From positions 310,001-374,000 of the forward strand of contig NZ_CP176502.1 in NCBI RefSeq assembly GCF_046267875.1: a stretch of DNA of 64,000 nucleotides, written 5' to 3'. A program made the position numbers and the translations under genes. The stretch is from Mannheimia glucosida. GTDB taxonomy: Bacteria > Pseudomonadota > Gammaproteobacteria > Enterobacterales > Pasteurellaceae. Below, piece by piece: positions 38,781-48,438 of this stretch. The notes below the pieces were generated by a model. It searched no databases. It was not told the origin of the DNA and worked only from the letters and a program-made list of their open reading frames with translations. Within the stretch, counting starts at the first letter, position 1. Every line of letters begins with the position of its first letter.

Positions 38781-39206
38781 ATGACCATTTGGAAACAAAC
38801 AGCAACTTGTGAACAATTAAACTCCCTGAGCCAAAAATCGGCGGTGTCACACTTAGGGATTGAATTTACCGCTATCGGTGAAGATTGGATTGAAGCACAG
38901 CTTCGGGTGGACGAACGCACTCAACAGCCGTTTGGCGTATTGCACGGCGGTGTATCGGCAGCACTCGCGGAAACTACTGCCAATGCAGGGGCGTTAATGG
39001 TGTGTGAAGCTCATCAAATTGCGGTGGGAATGGAGCTAAACATCAGCCATTTAAAATCAATTCCGGCAGGCACAAAAGCGATTGCCAAAGCCTTCCCGCT
39101 AAAATTAGGGCGTGAAGTACAGGTCTGGAATATCGACATTAAAGACGAACAAGGCAACTTGTGTGCCGTGGCTCGCCTTTCTACCAAAACTTTAGATAAA
39201 CGCTAG
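38781..39206 (+). CDS. menI: 1,4-dihydroxy-2-naphthoyl-CoA hydrolase
   Basis: A 141-residue hot-dog thioesterase of the YdiI type that releases 1,4-dihydroxy-2-naphthoate in menaquinone synthesis. The signature FGVLHGGVSAALAETTAN (about residues 51-68) includes the catalytic Glu. Other acyl-CoA substrates are possible. The ydiJ-menI neighbourhood is shared with E. coli. An AGGAAATAAT ribosome site precedes the start. Confidence 0.9.
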   Translation: MTIWKQTATCEQLNSLSQKSAVSHLGIEFTAIGEDWIEAQLRVDERTQQPFGVLHGGVSAALAETTANAGALMVCEAHQIAVGMELNISHLKSIPAGTKAIAKAFPLKLGREVQVWNIDIKDEQGNLCAVARLSTKTLDKR

Positions 39207-39219
39207 TTTCTTATTCACT

Positions 39220-39280
39220 GCAAGCGGTCAGATTTGATCAAACTTTTGCAAAAAAGTCTGAAAATCCGACCGCTTGTTCA
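39220..39280. repeat. Inverted uptake-signal pair after menI
   Basis: GCAAGCGGTCAGATTT faces AAATCCGACCGCTTGT with TTTTGCAAAAAA between. It is a long perfect-core stem and probably serves as the menI terminator. Confidence 0.8.
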
Positions 39281-39358
39281 TAAAAGGCGTTTGGAAAACA
39301 AGCTAACCTATTATAAAATACCTTTCTTTTTATCCATTACTAACAAGAGAATTTCAAC

Positions 39359-40984
39359 ATGAATAATCGTGGCTTACTGCTAATGGGTTTACTTCTTGTG
39401 TCTATTTTGATTTTTACGCAATGGCAACAAGATTTCGATCCTGAAATTCAAGCTCAAAAACAAGCTCAAGTGGCAGCTCAAACCCAACAAGCGGGTGATG
39501 TTCCCTCTGCTTCCAATGCCAATAATCCAATCGCAGACAGCATCACACAAGGTAAAACCATTACCGTGGAAAGCGATGTATTACGCCTGACTATTGATAC
39601 CTTAGGCGGTGATGTTATCGGTTCAGATTTGTTAAAACACAATGCTGAATTACACTCTCACACCCCATTTAAACTGTTACAGCAAGAGGGGGGTAAAATC
39701 TACGTTGCTCAAAGCGGTTTAGTGGGTAAAAACGGAATTGATACCAATGCCGGTCGCCCACAATATGCGGTAACGGCTGATAGCTTCAAATTAGCTGAAG
39801 GTCAAAACGAAATTTCTGTTCCGTTAACCTTTGAAAAAGAGGGTGTGGTTTACACTAAAACTTTCACACTGAAACGTGGTAGCTACGATGTTGGGGTAAA
39901 CTTCAATATCAAAAATAACACTGCACAATCGATTGAAGTTCAGCCTTACGGGCAATTAAAACACTCTGTGGTTGAAAGTTCAGGTAGTTTAACCATGCCA
40001 ACTTATACAGGCGGTGCTTACTCTTCTTCAGAAACCAACTACAAAAAATACAGCTTCCAAGATATGGAGAAAGCCAACTTAAGCATCGATACCAAAGCAG
40101 GTTGGGTTGCAGTATTACAACACTATTTCGTGTCTGCTTGGGTGCCAAACCAAGATGCGGAAAACGATCTTTACTCACGCACCAATAATGGTGTAGCGAC
40201 TATCGGGTATCGTGGTCCGTTAACCACCGTTGCCCCGAACTCAGAAGCGAATCTAAGCAGCAAACTTTGGACAGGTTCTAAAGATCAGAAAGAGATGGAA
40301 GAAGCCGCAAATCACTTAGACTTAACCGTAGATTACGGCTGGGCGTGGTTTATTGCTAAACCGCTATTCTGGTTACTGACCGCAATCCAAAAAATCGTCA
40401 GCAACTGGGGCTTGGCAATTATTGGCGTAACCATTGTAGTAAAAACCCTTCTTTACCCGTTAACCAAAGCACAGTATACCTCAATGGCTAAAATGCGTAT
40501 GTTACAGCCTCGCATTACTGAAATGCGTGAACGTTTCGGCGATGACCGCCAACGTATGAGCCAAGAGATGATGAAGCTCTACAAAGAAGAAAAAGTAAAC
40601 CCAATGGGCGGTTGCTTACCGATTCTAATCCAAATGCCGATTTTCATCGCTTTATATTGGACATTTATGGAAGCGGTAGAATTACGCCACGCACCGTTCT
40701 TCGGCTGGATTCAAGACTTATCCGCACAAGACCCGTACTACATTCTGCCTTTATTAATGGGTGGTTCGATGTTCTTGTTACAAAAAATGTCACCAACACC
40801 GGTGGCTGACCCAGTACAACAAAAAGTAATGACCTTTATGCCGGTTATCTTTACCGTGTTCTTCTTATGGTTCCCATCAGGGCTGGTGCTTTACTGGTTA
40901 ACCTCAAACTTAATTACGATTGCACAGCAATGGTTGATTTACCGTAACCTTGAGAAAAAAGGCTTACACTCTCGTAAGAAATAA
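39359..40984 (+). CDS. yidC: Membrane protein insertase YidC
   Basis: A 541-residue inner-membrane insertase and chaperone. It has the N-terminal membrane anchor (LLLMGLLLVSILIFTQW), a large periplasmic beta domain (about 55-325) and the conserved five-segment core. Core features include the hydrophilic-groove Arg in KTLLYPLTKAQYTSMAKMR and the PMGGCLPILIQMPIFIALYW loop. The usual neighbours rpmH, rnpA and mnmE are absent: it is flanked by menI and a TRAP operon. Confidence 0.97.
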   Translation: MNNRGLLLMGLLLVSILIFTQWQQDFDPEIQAQKQAQVAAQTQQAGDVPSASNANNPIADSITQGKTITVESDVLRLTIDTLGGDVIGSDLLKHNAELHSHTPFKLLQQEGGKIYVAQSGLVGKNGIDTNAGRPQYAVTADSFKLAEGQNEISVPLTFEKEGVVYTKTFTLKRGSYDVGVNFNIKNNTAQSIEVQPYGQLKHSVVESSGSLTMPTYTGGAYSSSETNYKKYSFQDMEKANLSIDTKAGWVAVLQHYFVSAWVPNQDAENDLYSRTNNGVATIGYRGPLTTVAPNSEANLSSKLWTGSKDQKEMEEAANHLDLTVDYGWAWFIAKPLFWLLTAIQKIVSNWGLAIIGVTIVVKTLLYPLTKAQYTSMAKMRMLQPRITEMRERFGDDRQRMSQEMMKLYKEEKVNPMGGCLPILIQMPIFIALYWTFMEAVELRHAPFFGWIQDLSAQDPYYILPLLMGGSMFLLQKMSPTPVADPVQQKVMTFMPVIFTVFFLWFPSGLVLYWLTSNLITIAQQWLIYRNLEKKGLHSRKK

Positions 40985-40996
40985 TCACTAAAAACA

Positions 40997-41028
40997 AAGC
41001 CCGTTGAATTGAATCAACGGGCTTTTTT
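40997..41028 (+). terminator. Intrinsic terminator after yidC
   Basis: AAGCCCGTTGA, six-base loop, TCAACGGGCTTTTTTAT. It cleanly ends yidC. Confidence 0.9.
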
Positions 41029-41095
41029 ATGCTCTCAAAATTTAATAAATTCACAAAAAAGATTTCTAACTATTTTTATAACTTTCGCTCAAATT

Positions 41096-41138
41096 TGTGA
41101 TCTTCCTCTCATTTTTCTATTGAATTTTTTGTTATATT
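41096..41138 (+). promoter_or_regulatory. CRP-like site and promoter of the TRAP-uxu operon
   Basis: TGTGATCTTCCTCTCA (41096-41111) matches the CRP consensus halves at 9 of 10 positions. A TATATT -10 element lies at 41133-41138. The predicted start near 41145 is 41.5 bases from the centre of the CRP site, the class II spacing. No good -35 is present, as expected for an activator-dependent promoter. Confidence 0.7.
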
Positions 41139-41148
41139 CACCACATGA

Positions 41149-41168
41149 AATACTTGTATACTAGAATT
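41149..41168. promoter_or_regulatory. Candidate UxuR-type operator
   Basis: AATACTTGTATACTAGAATT is a 20-base palindrome with 16 symmetric positions around the core GTATAC, as in FadR-branch GntR operators of the UxuR/ExuR kind. It lies just downstream of the predicted start site, where binding would block transcription. The GntR regulator of this operon (47758-48438) is the likely ligand-binding protein for it. Confidence 0.7.
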
Positions 41169-41192
41169 CTTTAAACCAAAAGGAACATTCAT

Positions 41193-42206
41193 ATGAAAAA
41201 GAGAACTTTCTTAAAATCATTACTTGCAAGTGCCATGTTATTTTCTGTAGCTGCCTGTGATGATAAAGCCTCATCTGACAGCACTCAAACTAAAGTGGTT
41301 AAAGTTTCGTCTGTTGTAGCTGCAACTCATCCTTCAACTATTGCGTTAAAAGAAGTATTTAAACCGATGATTGAAAGTAAAACTAATGGTAAATATCAAA
41401 TCGATATTTATGATTCAGGTCAATTAGGTGACGAAAAACAGTCCTTTGACTATACCCGACAAGGCATTATTGATATGTCGGTACTGGGTACTGTGATGTG
41501 GTCTGAAGTGCCTAAAATGTCTGTACCAGATTTCCCATTCTTATTCAAAGATGTGCCTCACGCACGCAAAGTTTACCAAGGCGAAGTCGGCGATGAAATT
41601 GCCAAAAGTTTTGAAGAAAACCAGCCGATCAAATTCCTAGCTTGGATGCCAAATGGAGCTCGCGTATTTTCATCGAGCAAACCATTAACCTCTCCTGATC
41701 AATTTAAAGGGCAAAAAATGCGTATGCCTAACAACCCGATTCACGTCAAAGTAGCAGAATTGTTAGGAGCAAATGTAGCAATTATGGGTTTAGGTGAAGT
41801 ATTTACAGCATTAGAGCAAGGTGTCGTAGACGGGCAAGATAATCCATTATCAACATTTGTTCAACAAGGTTTCTACTCTGTAAATAAAAATATCTATGAA
41901 ACCAATCATATGATCTCATCATTAGAATTATTAGCCAACGCAAACTTCTGGAATAGTTTGAACGATGAAGAAAAAGCTATTTTTAACGAGGCTGCAAAAG
42001 CAACTTCTGATAAGAGCTGGGATTTATATCAAGCCAGCATTGATGCAGATAAAAAACTGGTTCAGGAAAAAGGCGGCACAGTTACCGTGCCAACAGATGC
42101 CGATAAGCAATTATTAGTGGAGAAAATGCAACCTCTTTATGCTGATTTATATAAAAAATATGATTGGGCTGAGGCATTAGTAAATAAAGTACGTAACATC
42201 CAATAA
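41193..42206 (+). CDS. TRAP transporter solute-binding lipoprotein
   Basis: A 337-residue DctP-family binding protein. The signal peptide ends in a lipobox (FSVAAC, Cys25), so it is predicted to be a lipoprotein, whereas many DctP proteins are soluble. RVFSSSKPLTSPDQFKGQKMRMPNNPIH carries the conserved Arg that binds the carboxylate of the substrate. The genes downstream point to a hexuronate or aldonate such as fructuronate, gulonate or mannonate; the exact substrate is inference. Confidence 0.9.
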   Translation: MKKRTFLKSLLASAMLFSVAACDDKASSDSTQTKVVKVSSVVAATHPSTIALKEVFKPMIESKTNGKYQIDIYDSGQLGDEKQSFDYTRQGIIDMSVLGTVMWSEVPKMSVPDFPFLFKDVPHARKVYQGEVGDEIAKSFEENQPIKFLAWMPNGARVFSSSKPLTSPDQFKGQKMRMPNNPIHVKVAELLGANVAIMGLGEVFTALEQGVVDGQDNPLSTFVQQGFYSVNKNIYETNHMISSLELLANANFWNSLNDEEKAIFNEAAKATSDKSWDLYQASIDADKKLVQEKGGTVTVPTDADKQLLVEKMQPLYADLYKKYDWAEALVNKVRNIQ

Positions 42207-42231
42207 TCTTATCTTTCTAAGTGGTGAAGTG

Positions 42232-42741
42232 ATGAAAACATTTACCGATAAACTATTTAATGGCATTCAAATTTTACTTGGCTTAATGCTTGCCATCATG
42301 ATTGCATTAGTCTTTTTGAATGTCATTCTCCGATTCTTTTTCAATTCGGGATTAGTCTGGTCAGAAGAGGTTTCAAGATACGTATTCGTTTATGTTATCT
42401 ATCTCGGAGCTATTGTGGCAATGAAAGAAAATGCTCATTTGGGCGTAGATACATTCATCAAAAACTGTCCTGAAAAGCTGAAATGGGTGCTTTTTGTCAT
42501 TGGACGAATCATCATTATTACGGTTATGGCTATCTTATTTAAGGGTAGCCTTGCTATGGTGATTCAATCTTCCACCGCAAAAGCAGCTGCAACAGGTCTA
42601 CCTTTATCTATTGTATACGGAATCGGATTATTAACAGGAGCCGCAATTATTCTGATTGCATTATTGAATATTATTGATGTGATTAGAAATCCAAAATCTG
42701 TTCATAAAGCAGCCTTAATGAGTGAAGCAGATTCTGACTAG
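42232..42741 (+). CDS. TRAP transporter small membrane subunit
   Basis: A 169-residue DctQ-type protein with four membrane segments (about 12-32, 47-65, 88-108 and 130-150). The conserved NVILRFFFNSGLVWSEEVSRYVFV motif is in the first loop. The ATG at 42232 is taken; a GTG one codon earlier is in frame and equally possible. It pairs with the large DctM subunit encoded 9 bases downstream. Confidence 0.93.
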   Translation: MKTFTDKLFNGIQILLGLMLAIMIALVFLNVILRFFFNSGLVWSEEVSRYVFVYVIYLGAIVAMKENAHLGVDTFIKNCPEKLKWVLFVIGRIIIITVMAILFKGSLAMVIQSSTAKAAATGLPLSIVYGIGLLTGAAIILIALLNIIDVIRNPKSVHKAALMSEADSD

Positions 42742-42750
42742 GAGAACAAT

Positions 42751-44031
42751 ATGACTATTCTTATTTTCTTAGCGAGCCTTATAGGTGGTATCGTCATCGG
42801 TATTCCTATCGCATTTTCCCTGCTATTTTCAGGTATGATGCTGATGTTTTACCTTGATGGCTTTAACTCACAAATCCTTTCTCAGAACCTCTTTAACGGT
42901 GCTGATAGCTTCTCAATGATGGCAATTCCATTTTTTGTGGTCGCAGGTGACTTAATGAACCGTGGAGGCCTAACCAACAAAATTGTTGATGCCGCAACTG
43001 CTTTGGTTGGGCATATTCGCGGTGGTTTAGGCTATGTCGCTATTATTGCAATTCTATTATTCGCGAGTTTGGTAGGAAGTGCGGTTGCCTCAACTGCAGC
43101 ATTGGGAGCCATTTTAATTCCAATGATGGCAACCATCGGCTATAACCGAGATCGTGCAACAGCACTTATTGGTGCAGGTAATATCCTCTCTCCGATTATG
43201 CCACCGTCCGTTCCTATGATTATCTTTGGTGTCAGTGCCGGTGTTTCTGTGACTGATTTATTTATGGGTGGTATTGCACCAGCCATTTATATCACCATTG
43301 CACTATGTCTGATTTGGTCATTGGTTTCCCGCCAAGATTCTGCCGTTCCATTACCGAAAAGAACGTGCCGCGAAGTTTTCACCGCCTGCCGTAAAGCAAT
43401 TTGGGCAATTTTTATGCCGATAGGCATTTTACTCGGTCTACGTAGTGGTGTGTTTACGCCAACAGAGGCTGGTGTTGTTGCTGTTGTTTATGCTCTGATT
43501 ATCGGTTTGTTTGTTTATCGTGAATTAACTTTCCAAGCTATCAAGGAATGCTTTATTTCTTCCGCCAAAGCCAGTGCAGCGATTATGTTCTTAGCTTCTG
43601 CAGCAATGGTTTCATCTTGGCTTATGACCATCGGTAATATTCCTCGCATTGTTACTGAGTTACTGGCTCCATTTATTGATTCACCAACACTATTGATGTT
43701 AGTGATCGCAGGGCTCGTGTTATTAGTAGGTACTTCTATGGATGTTGTACCTACCATCTTAATTCTAACACCTGTTTTAATGCCTGCAGTTAAGCAAGCC
43801 GGAATCAATCCTGTCTATTTTGGCGTGGTGTTTATTATTACCTGTGTATTTGGATTACTCACACCACCCGTAGGTACGGTACTTAATGTTGCTGCCAGCA
43901 CCGGAAAAATCAATATGGAACGTATTGTGAAGAAGATTTGGCCGTTCTTACTTGCCATTATTGCAGTACTACTTATGTTGATTTTATTCCCTAGTACCTT
44001 TATGGAACCATTAAAATTCTTTACTAAATAA
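42751..44031 (+). CDS. TRAP transporter large permease subunit
   Basis: A 426-residue DctM-family permease with about twelve membrane segments and the signature GNILSPIMPPSVPMIIFGVSAG near residue 145. It forms the sodium-driven translocation channel. A second conserved motif, VVFIITCVFGLLTPPVGTVLN, is near residue 360. It is followed by the dehydrogenase gene after 12 bases. Confidence 0.95.
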   Translation: MTILIFLASLIGGIVIGIPIAFSLLFSGMMLMFYLDGFNSQILSQNLFNGADSFSMMAIPFFVVAGDLMNRGGLTNKIVDAATALVGHIRGGLGYVAIIAILLFASLVGSAVASTAALGAILIPMMATIGYNRDRATALIGAGNILSPIMPPSVPMIIFGVSAGVSVTDLFMGGIAPAIYITIALCLIWSLVSRQDSAVPLPKRTCREVFTACRKAIWAIFMPIGILLGLRSGVFTPTEAGVVAVVYALIIGLFVYRELTFQAIKECFISSAKASAAIMFLASAAMVSSWLMTIGNIPRIVTELLAPFIDSPTLLMLVIAGLVLLVGTSMDVVPTILILTPVLMPAVKQAGINPVYFGVVFIITCVFGLLTPPVGTVLNVAASTGKINMERIVKKIWPFLLAIIAVLLMLILFPSTFMEPLKFFTK

Positions 44032-44043
44032 GGACTTAATAAA

Positions 44044-45063
44044 ATGAAAGCTGTGATTGTACATAAACCGTTTGAATTAAAAATCGAAGATATCCCAATC
44101 CCGGAAATAGAAAATGATACAGATGTTGTCATCAAAGTTACGTTCGGCGGAATCTGTGGATCAGATATCGGCATTTATACCGGTGGCAACTCTTTAGCAC
44201 AATATCCGATGGTTATCGGTCATGAATTTGTTGGCACAGTAGAAAAAGTGGGGAACGCAGTGACTCATGTTAAAGTCGGCGATTTTGTGGTTAGTGATAT
44301 CGTAAATAGTTGTGGTCATTGCTACCCTTGCCGAACAGGTCATCACAATGTATGTAGCAATTTAAAAGTCACCGGTGTTCATCAACAAGGGGGCTTTGCA
44401 CAATATGCTAAAAGCAGAGCTGACAATGTGTATAAAGTCAACACCGATAAAATTGCTCATAAAACTGCCGTGTTAATTGAACCTTATGCAGTAGGTGTGG
44501 AAATTAATACCAGAGCAAATGTGGCTCAAGGCGATAAAGTTGTGGTATTCGGCTCTGGTCCTGCCGGGCTTGCTGCAATGCAAGTCGCAATCGCTCGAGG
44601 TGCAGAAGTCCTAATTACAGACATCTTTGAAGAACGTTTAAGCCTTGCTCGTGAAATGGGAGCAACCAAAGCGATTAACGTGAAAGATATCGATCTAAAA
44701 CAAGCAGTTGCAGAGTTTACCGATAACGAAGGAGCTCACGTTGTGATTGATGCGGTATGTTCTCCACAAAGCATTTTAGATGCGTTGGATATTGTTGCAC
44801 CAAGCGGTCGTTTTGTTGTGCTTGGTACAGGAGCAACACCATCTGAAATTCCACAGGTAGCCTTCACCAAAAAAGGCATTAACGTATTTGGCACACGTTT
44901 AAATAATAAACGTTTTCCTGAAGTTATTGCGTTATTTGAATCCGGCAAAGTAACGCCTGAAAAAATGATTACTCACACCTATAAATTTGAAGACATCGAG
45001 AAAGCATTTGATGTAATCAAAAATGAAAAAAACACTGTATGCAAAGTATTATTAGAATGGTAA
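44044..45063 (+). CDS. Zinc-dependent dehydrogenase, RspB/L-gulonate 5-dehydrogenase-like
   Basis: A 339-residue medium-chain dehydrogenase. Catalytic zinc ligands are Cys38 and His60-Glu61 (GGICGSD, IGHEFVG). The structural zinc cysteines are in CGHCYPCRTGHHNVC. The NAD-binding GSGPAGLAAMQ is near 170. In related hexuronate loci such enzymes oxidise L-gulonate, L-galactonate or L-idonate to a keto acid. Between a TRAP transporter and uxuA/uxuB, oxidation of L-gulonate to D-fructuronate is the most sensible guess, not proven. Confidence 0.85.
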   Translation: MKAVIVHKPFELKIEDIPIPEIENDTDVVIKVTFGGICGSDIGIYTGGNSLAQYPMVIGHEFVGTVEKVGNAVTHVKVGDFVVSDIVNSCGHCYPCRTGHHNVCSNLKVTGVHQQGGFAQYAKSRADNVYKVNTDKIAHKTAVLIEPYAVGVEINTRANVAQGDKVVVFGSGPAGLAAMQVAIARGAEVLITDIFEERLSLAREMGATKAINVKDIDLKQAVAEFTDNEGAHVVIDAVCSPQSILDALDIVAPSGRFVVLGTGATPSEIPQVAFTKKGINVFGTRLNNKRFPEVIALFESGKVTPEKMITHTYKFEDIEKAFDVIKNEKNTVCKVLLEW

Positions 45064-45073
45064 GGATAACAAA

Positions 45074-46147
45074 ATGAAAACAACATTTAGATGGTATGGA
45101 TTAGGAAACGACACAATTCCACTTGCTCATATTAAACAAATCCCAAGTATGACTGGGGTTGTTTGGGCATTGCACGATGTTCCGGCAGGTGAAATTTGGA
45201 CAGAAGCACGTATTGCAGAAGTAAAAAGCCAAGTGGAACCTTATGGCTTAAACATTGATGTAGTAGAGAGCGTAAACATTCACGAAAGCATTAAATTAGG
45301 CTCTCCTGAACGTGAAACCTATATTGAAAATTACAAAACAACCTTACGCAACTTAGGTAAATACGGCGTAAAAGTGGTTTGTTATAACTTTATGCCTGTC
45401 TTTGACTGGATTCGTACCGATTTATTCAAAGAAACGGAAGACGGTTCAACCGCACTTTTCTATGAACACGCCAAAATTGACGGTATCGATCCAAAAGTGT
45501 TAGTGAAGCAATTTATGGAAAATTCAAAAGAGTTGACTTTACCGGGATGGGAACCTGAACGCTTAAAACATTTGGATACATTATTTGATTTATACAAAGG
45601 GATGACCGAAGATAAACTAAGAGAAAACCTCAAGTATTTCTTAGAACAAATCATTCCGGTAGCAGAAGAAGTCGGTATCAAAATGGCAATTCATCCGGAC
45701 GATCCGCCATTCTCCGTATTTGGCTTACCACGCATTGTGAAATGCCATGACGACTTACAAAAAATCATTGAAATGGTAGATAGCCCTGCTAACGGAATTA
45801 CCTTATGTAGCGGTGCATTAGGACCGAATTTAAACAATGATATTCCGAGAATGGTACGCACCTTCCACGAACGCATTCCATTTGCTCATATCCGCAACAT
45901 TAAAGTCTTTGATAATGGCGATTTCTTAGAAACCTCACACTTAAGCAGTGACGGCTCATTAGATATTGCTGAAATCGTGAAAGCATTTAATGATGTTAAT
46001 TATCAAGGTTACTATCGCCCGGATCACGGTCGCCATATTTGGGACGAAAAATGCCGACCGGGTTATGGTTTATATGACCGTGCATTAGGGATTATGTATA
46101 TCCAAGGTGTTTGGGACGCTTGTGAGAAAGCAAAAGGAGCAAAATAA
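45074..46147 (+). CDS. uxuA: Mannonate dehydratase
   Basis: A 357-residue TIM-barrel enzyme that dehydrates D-mannonate to 2-keto-3-deoxygluconate. Metal-binding and catalytic segments are MAIHPDDPP, GITLCSGALG, IPFAHIRNIK and RPDHGRHIWDE. The length matches the short UxuA form. Its stop codon shares a base with the start of uxuB (TAATG). Confidence 0.96.
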   Translation: MKTTFRWYGLGNDTIPLAHIKQIPSMTGVVWALHDVPAGEIWTEARIAEVKSQVEPYGLNIDVVESVNIHESIKLGSPERETYIENYKTTLRNLGKYGVKVVCYNFMPVFDWIRTDLFKETEDGSTALFYEHAKIDGIDPKVLVKQFMENSKELTLPGWEPERLKHLDTLFDLYKGMTEDKLRENLKYFLEQIIPVAEEVGIKMAIHPDDPPFSVFGLPRIVKCHDDLQKIIEMVDSPANGITLCSGALGPNLNNDIPRMVRTFHERIPFAHIRNIKVFDNGDFLETSHLSSDGSLDIAEIVKAFNDVNYQGYYRPDHGRHIWDEKCRPGYGLYDRALGIMYIQGVWDACEKAKGAK

Positions 46148-47748
46148 TGAAATTATCCTATCAATCGTTAAAATCACCGGAATGGCAGGAAAAGGGGTAT
46201 CAATTACCCCAATTCAACCTAGAAGAAATTGCAAAAAATACCCAAAAATCGCCCGCTTGGTTACACCTAGGAGCAGGCAATATTTTCCGTGCTTTTTTAG
46301 CTAATTTACAACAACGCCTATTAAACAGTGGTGAAGCTCAACAAGGGATCATTGTCGCCGAAGGCTTTGATTATGAAATTATTGAAAAAGCATACCGCCC
46401 TTATGATAATCTCTCTGTATTCGCTAAGCTGAAAAACGACCATTCTGTAGATAAAATTGTGATTGGCAGCATTGTCGAAAGCCTCAGAATGGATCCTGCA
46501 TTTCAAGAAGATTTTGCTCGCTTAAAAGCCATTTTCCAAGCTCCTAGCTTGCAAATGGTGAGCCTGACAATTACTGAAAAAGGCTATTTGATTAAAAACC
46601 AACAAGGTGAATATTATCCTGCCGTACAAGCTGATTTTGAGCAAGGCCTGGCTGCCCCCCAAAGCTATATCGGTAAAATTGTTGCCTTATTAGTGGAACG
46701 CTTTAATCAAGGTGCATTACCTTTAGCTTTAGTCAGTATGGATAATATGTCTGAAAATGGAGCTAAGCTACAAAAAGTGATTTTAGAATTTGCCGAACAA
46801 TGGCAAAAGAGCGGTCATATTTCGCAAGATTTTATCAATTATCTTCACTCCGATAAAATCAGCTTTCCTTGGTCAATGATTGATAAAATCACGCCTCGCC
46901 CTGATGCTGAAGTACAAAAACAACTGCAAAATGAAGGGATAGAAGATTTGGAACCTGTGGTTACATCTAAAAACACTTACGTTGCTCCATTTGTGAATGC
47001 GGAAGAATTGGAATATTTGGCAATAGAAGATAACTTCCCCAACGGTCGCCCGGCATTAGAAAAAGTTGGCGTGATTTTAACTGATCGTGCCACCGTCAAT
47101 AAAATTGAAACCATGAAAGTGACAACTTGCTTAAATCCATTGCATACCGCATTAGCAATTTTTGGTTGTCTATTAGGTTTTACTAAAATTTCTGATGAAG
47201 TCAGAGATAGTGATTTACTCGCTCTTATTCAAAAACTGGGTTATCAAGAAGGTCTCCCTGTAGTGATTAATCCAAAACTTATCAATCCGAAACAGTTTAT
47301 TGATGAAGTGATCAATATCCGTTTATCAAACGATTTTATTCCGGATACACCTCAACGCATTGCAACCGATACCTCCCAAAAACTGGCTATTCGTTTTGGA
47401 GAAACCATTAAATCTTACATAAAATCAGGTAAACCTGTTGATGAGCTGGTGACAATTCCTCTCGTTTTTGCAGGCTGGTTACGTTACTTACTCGCAATTG
47501 ATGACCAAGGTAAACCATTTGAAAATAGTCCTGATCCACGTTTAAATGAGCTAAAAGATAAACTGGCTTATGTTAAACTAGGCGATCATCTATCTGTAGA
47601 TCAATTACGCTCTATTTTGTCCGATAACACCATTTTTGGCGTGGATCTTAATGAGGTCGGTTTAGCAGATAAAGTCGTACACTGTTTCAATGAATTACTT
47701 ATGGGAACCGGTGCTGTAAGACGGACTTTACATAAGTATGTAAGTTAA
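46147..47748 (+). CDS. uxuB: Fructuronate reductase, mannitol dehydrogenase family
   Basis: A 533-residue NAD-dependent long-chain dehydrogenase. The N-terminal WLHLGAGNIFRAFLANLQQ is the nucleotide-binding motif. The catalytic Lys region is VTTCLNPLHTALAIFGCLLG (about residues 325-344). It reduces D-fructuronate to D-mannonate, the step before UxuA. A paralogue acting on tagaturonate is possible, but the uxuA context favours UxuB. Confidence 0.9.
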   Translation: MKLSYQSLKSPEWQEKGYQLPQFNLEEIAKNTQKSPAWLHLGAGNIFRAFLANLQQRLLNSGEAQQGIIVAEGFDYEIIEKAYRPYDNLSVFAKLKNDHSVDKIVIGSIVESLRMDPAFQEDFARLKAIFQAPSLQMVSLTITEKGYLIKNQQGEYYPAVQADFEQGLAAPQSYIGKIVALLVERFNQGALPLALVSMDNMSENGAKLQKVILEFAEQWQKSGHISQDFINYLHSDKISFPWSMIDKITPRPDAEVQKQLQNEGIEDLEPVVTSKNTYVAPFVNAEELEYLAIEDNFPNGRPALEKVGVILTDRATVNKIETMKVTTCLNPLHTALAIFGCLLGFTKISDEVRDSDLLALIQKLGYQEGLPVVINPKLINPKQFIDEVINIRLSNDFIPDTPQRIATDTSQKLAIRFGETIKSYIKSGKPVDELVTIPLVFAGWLRYLLAIDDQGKPFENSPDPRLNELKDKLAYVKLGDHLSVDQLRSILSDNTIFGVDLNEVGLADKVVHCFNELLMGTGAVRRTLHKYVS

Positions 47749-47757
47749 GGTAATAAA

Positions 47758-48438
47758 ATGGTCGAGCCAAAACATCGAGAAAGTTCCCGCGATTATGCTT
47801 ATCGCCTAATCAGAGAAATGATCATCAATATGGAATTAATCCCCGGTAGCAAAGTGAGTGAAACCGAGCTTGCTGAACTGCTTGGGATCAGCCGAACACC
47901 TGTAAGGGAAGCATTAATTGATCTTGCCCGAAACAAGGTAGTGACTATCCAACCCCAAAAAGGGACTTTTATTTCATTAATTGATCCTTTGCTTGTTGAA
48001 GAGGCTCGCTTTTTACGCCTAACTGTCGAGAAAGAGGTTGTTGCATTACTATGCGAAGAACAATACCAATCTGATATCAACATACTTGATGAATGTATTG
48101 CATTACAGGAATTTTATCTTAACCAAAAAAATTACGAAAAGTTTTTGGAACTGGATAATCAACTTCATCAACTCTTTTTCAAATTAACCGATAAGAATAA
48201 TATTTATGAGCTTATGAAAGGGCTTAATATTCATTTTGATAGAGCAAGAACCTTTATTTTTAAGCATAAACCCTCAATGAAAACCGTTGAGGAACATAAA
48301 GAGATTCTATCTGCTATCCGCCATCAAGATAAAGAACGAGCGAAGCAATGTATTGAACAACATTTACATCAATACATTTTAGATAAAGAGCAGTTTGAAA
48401 AAGAATATAGCTACTATTTTAATAAAAGTGAGGGCTAA
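47758..48438 (+). CDS. GntR-family regulator (FadR branch), UxuR-like
   Basis: A 226-residue regulator with an N-terminal winged helix (YRLIREMIINMELIPGSKVSETELAELLGISRTPVREALIDLAR, residues 12-54) and a C-terminal all-helical ligand domain (FCD), with Asp/His metal ligands in ELDNQLHQLFF and VEEHKEIL. It lies inside the operon it probably controls. It is immediately followed by kdgK without a gap. The palindrome at 41149-41168 is its likely operator. Confidence 0.9.
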   Translation: MVEPKHRESSRDYAYRLIREMIINMELIPGSKVSETELAELLGISRTPVREALIDLARNKVVTIQPQKGTFISLIDPLLVEEARFLRLTVEKEVVALLCEEQYQSDINILDECIALQEFYLNQKNYEKFLELDNQLHQLFFKLTDKNNIYELMKGLNIHFDRARTFIFKHKPSMKTVEEHKEILSAIRHQDKERAKQCIEQHLHQYILDKEQFEKEYSYYFNKSEG

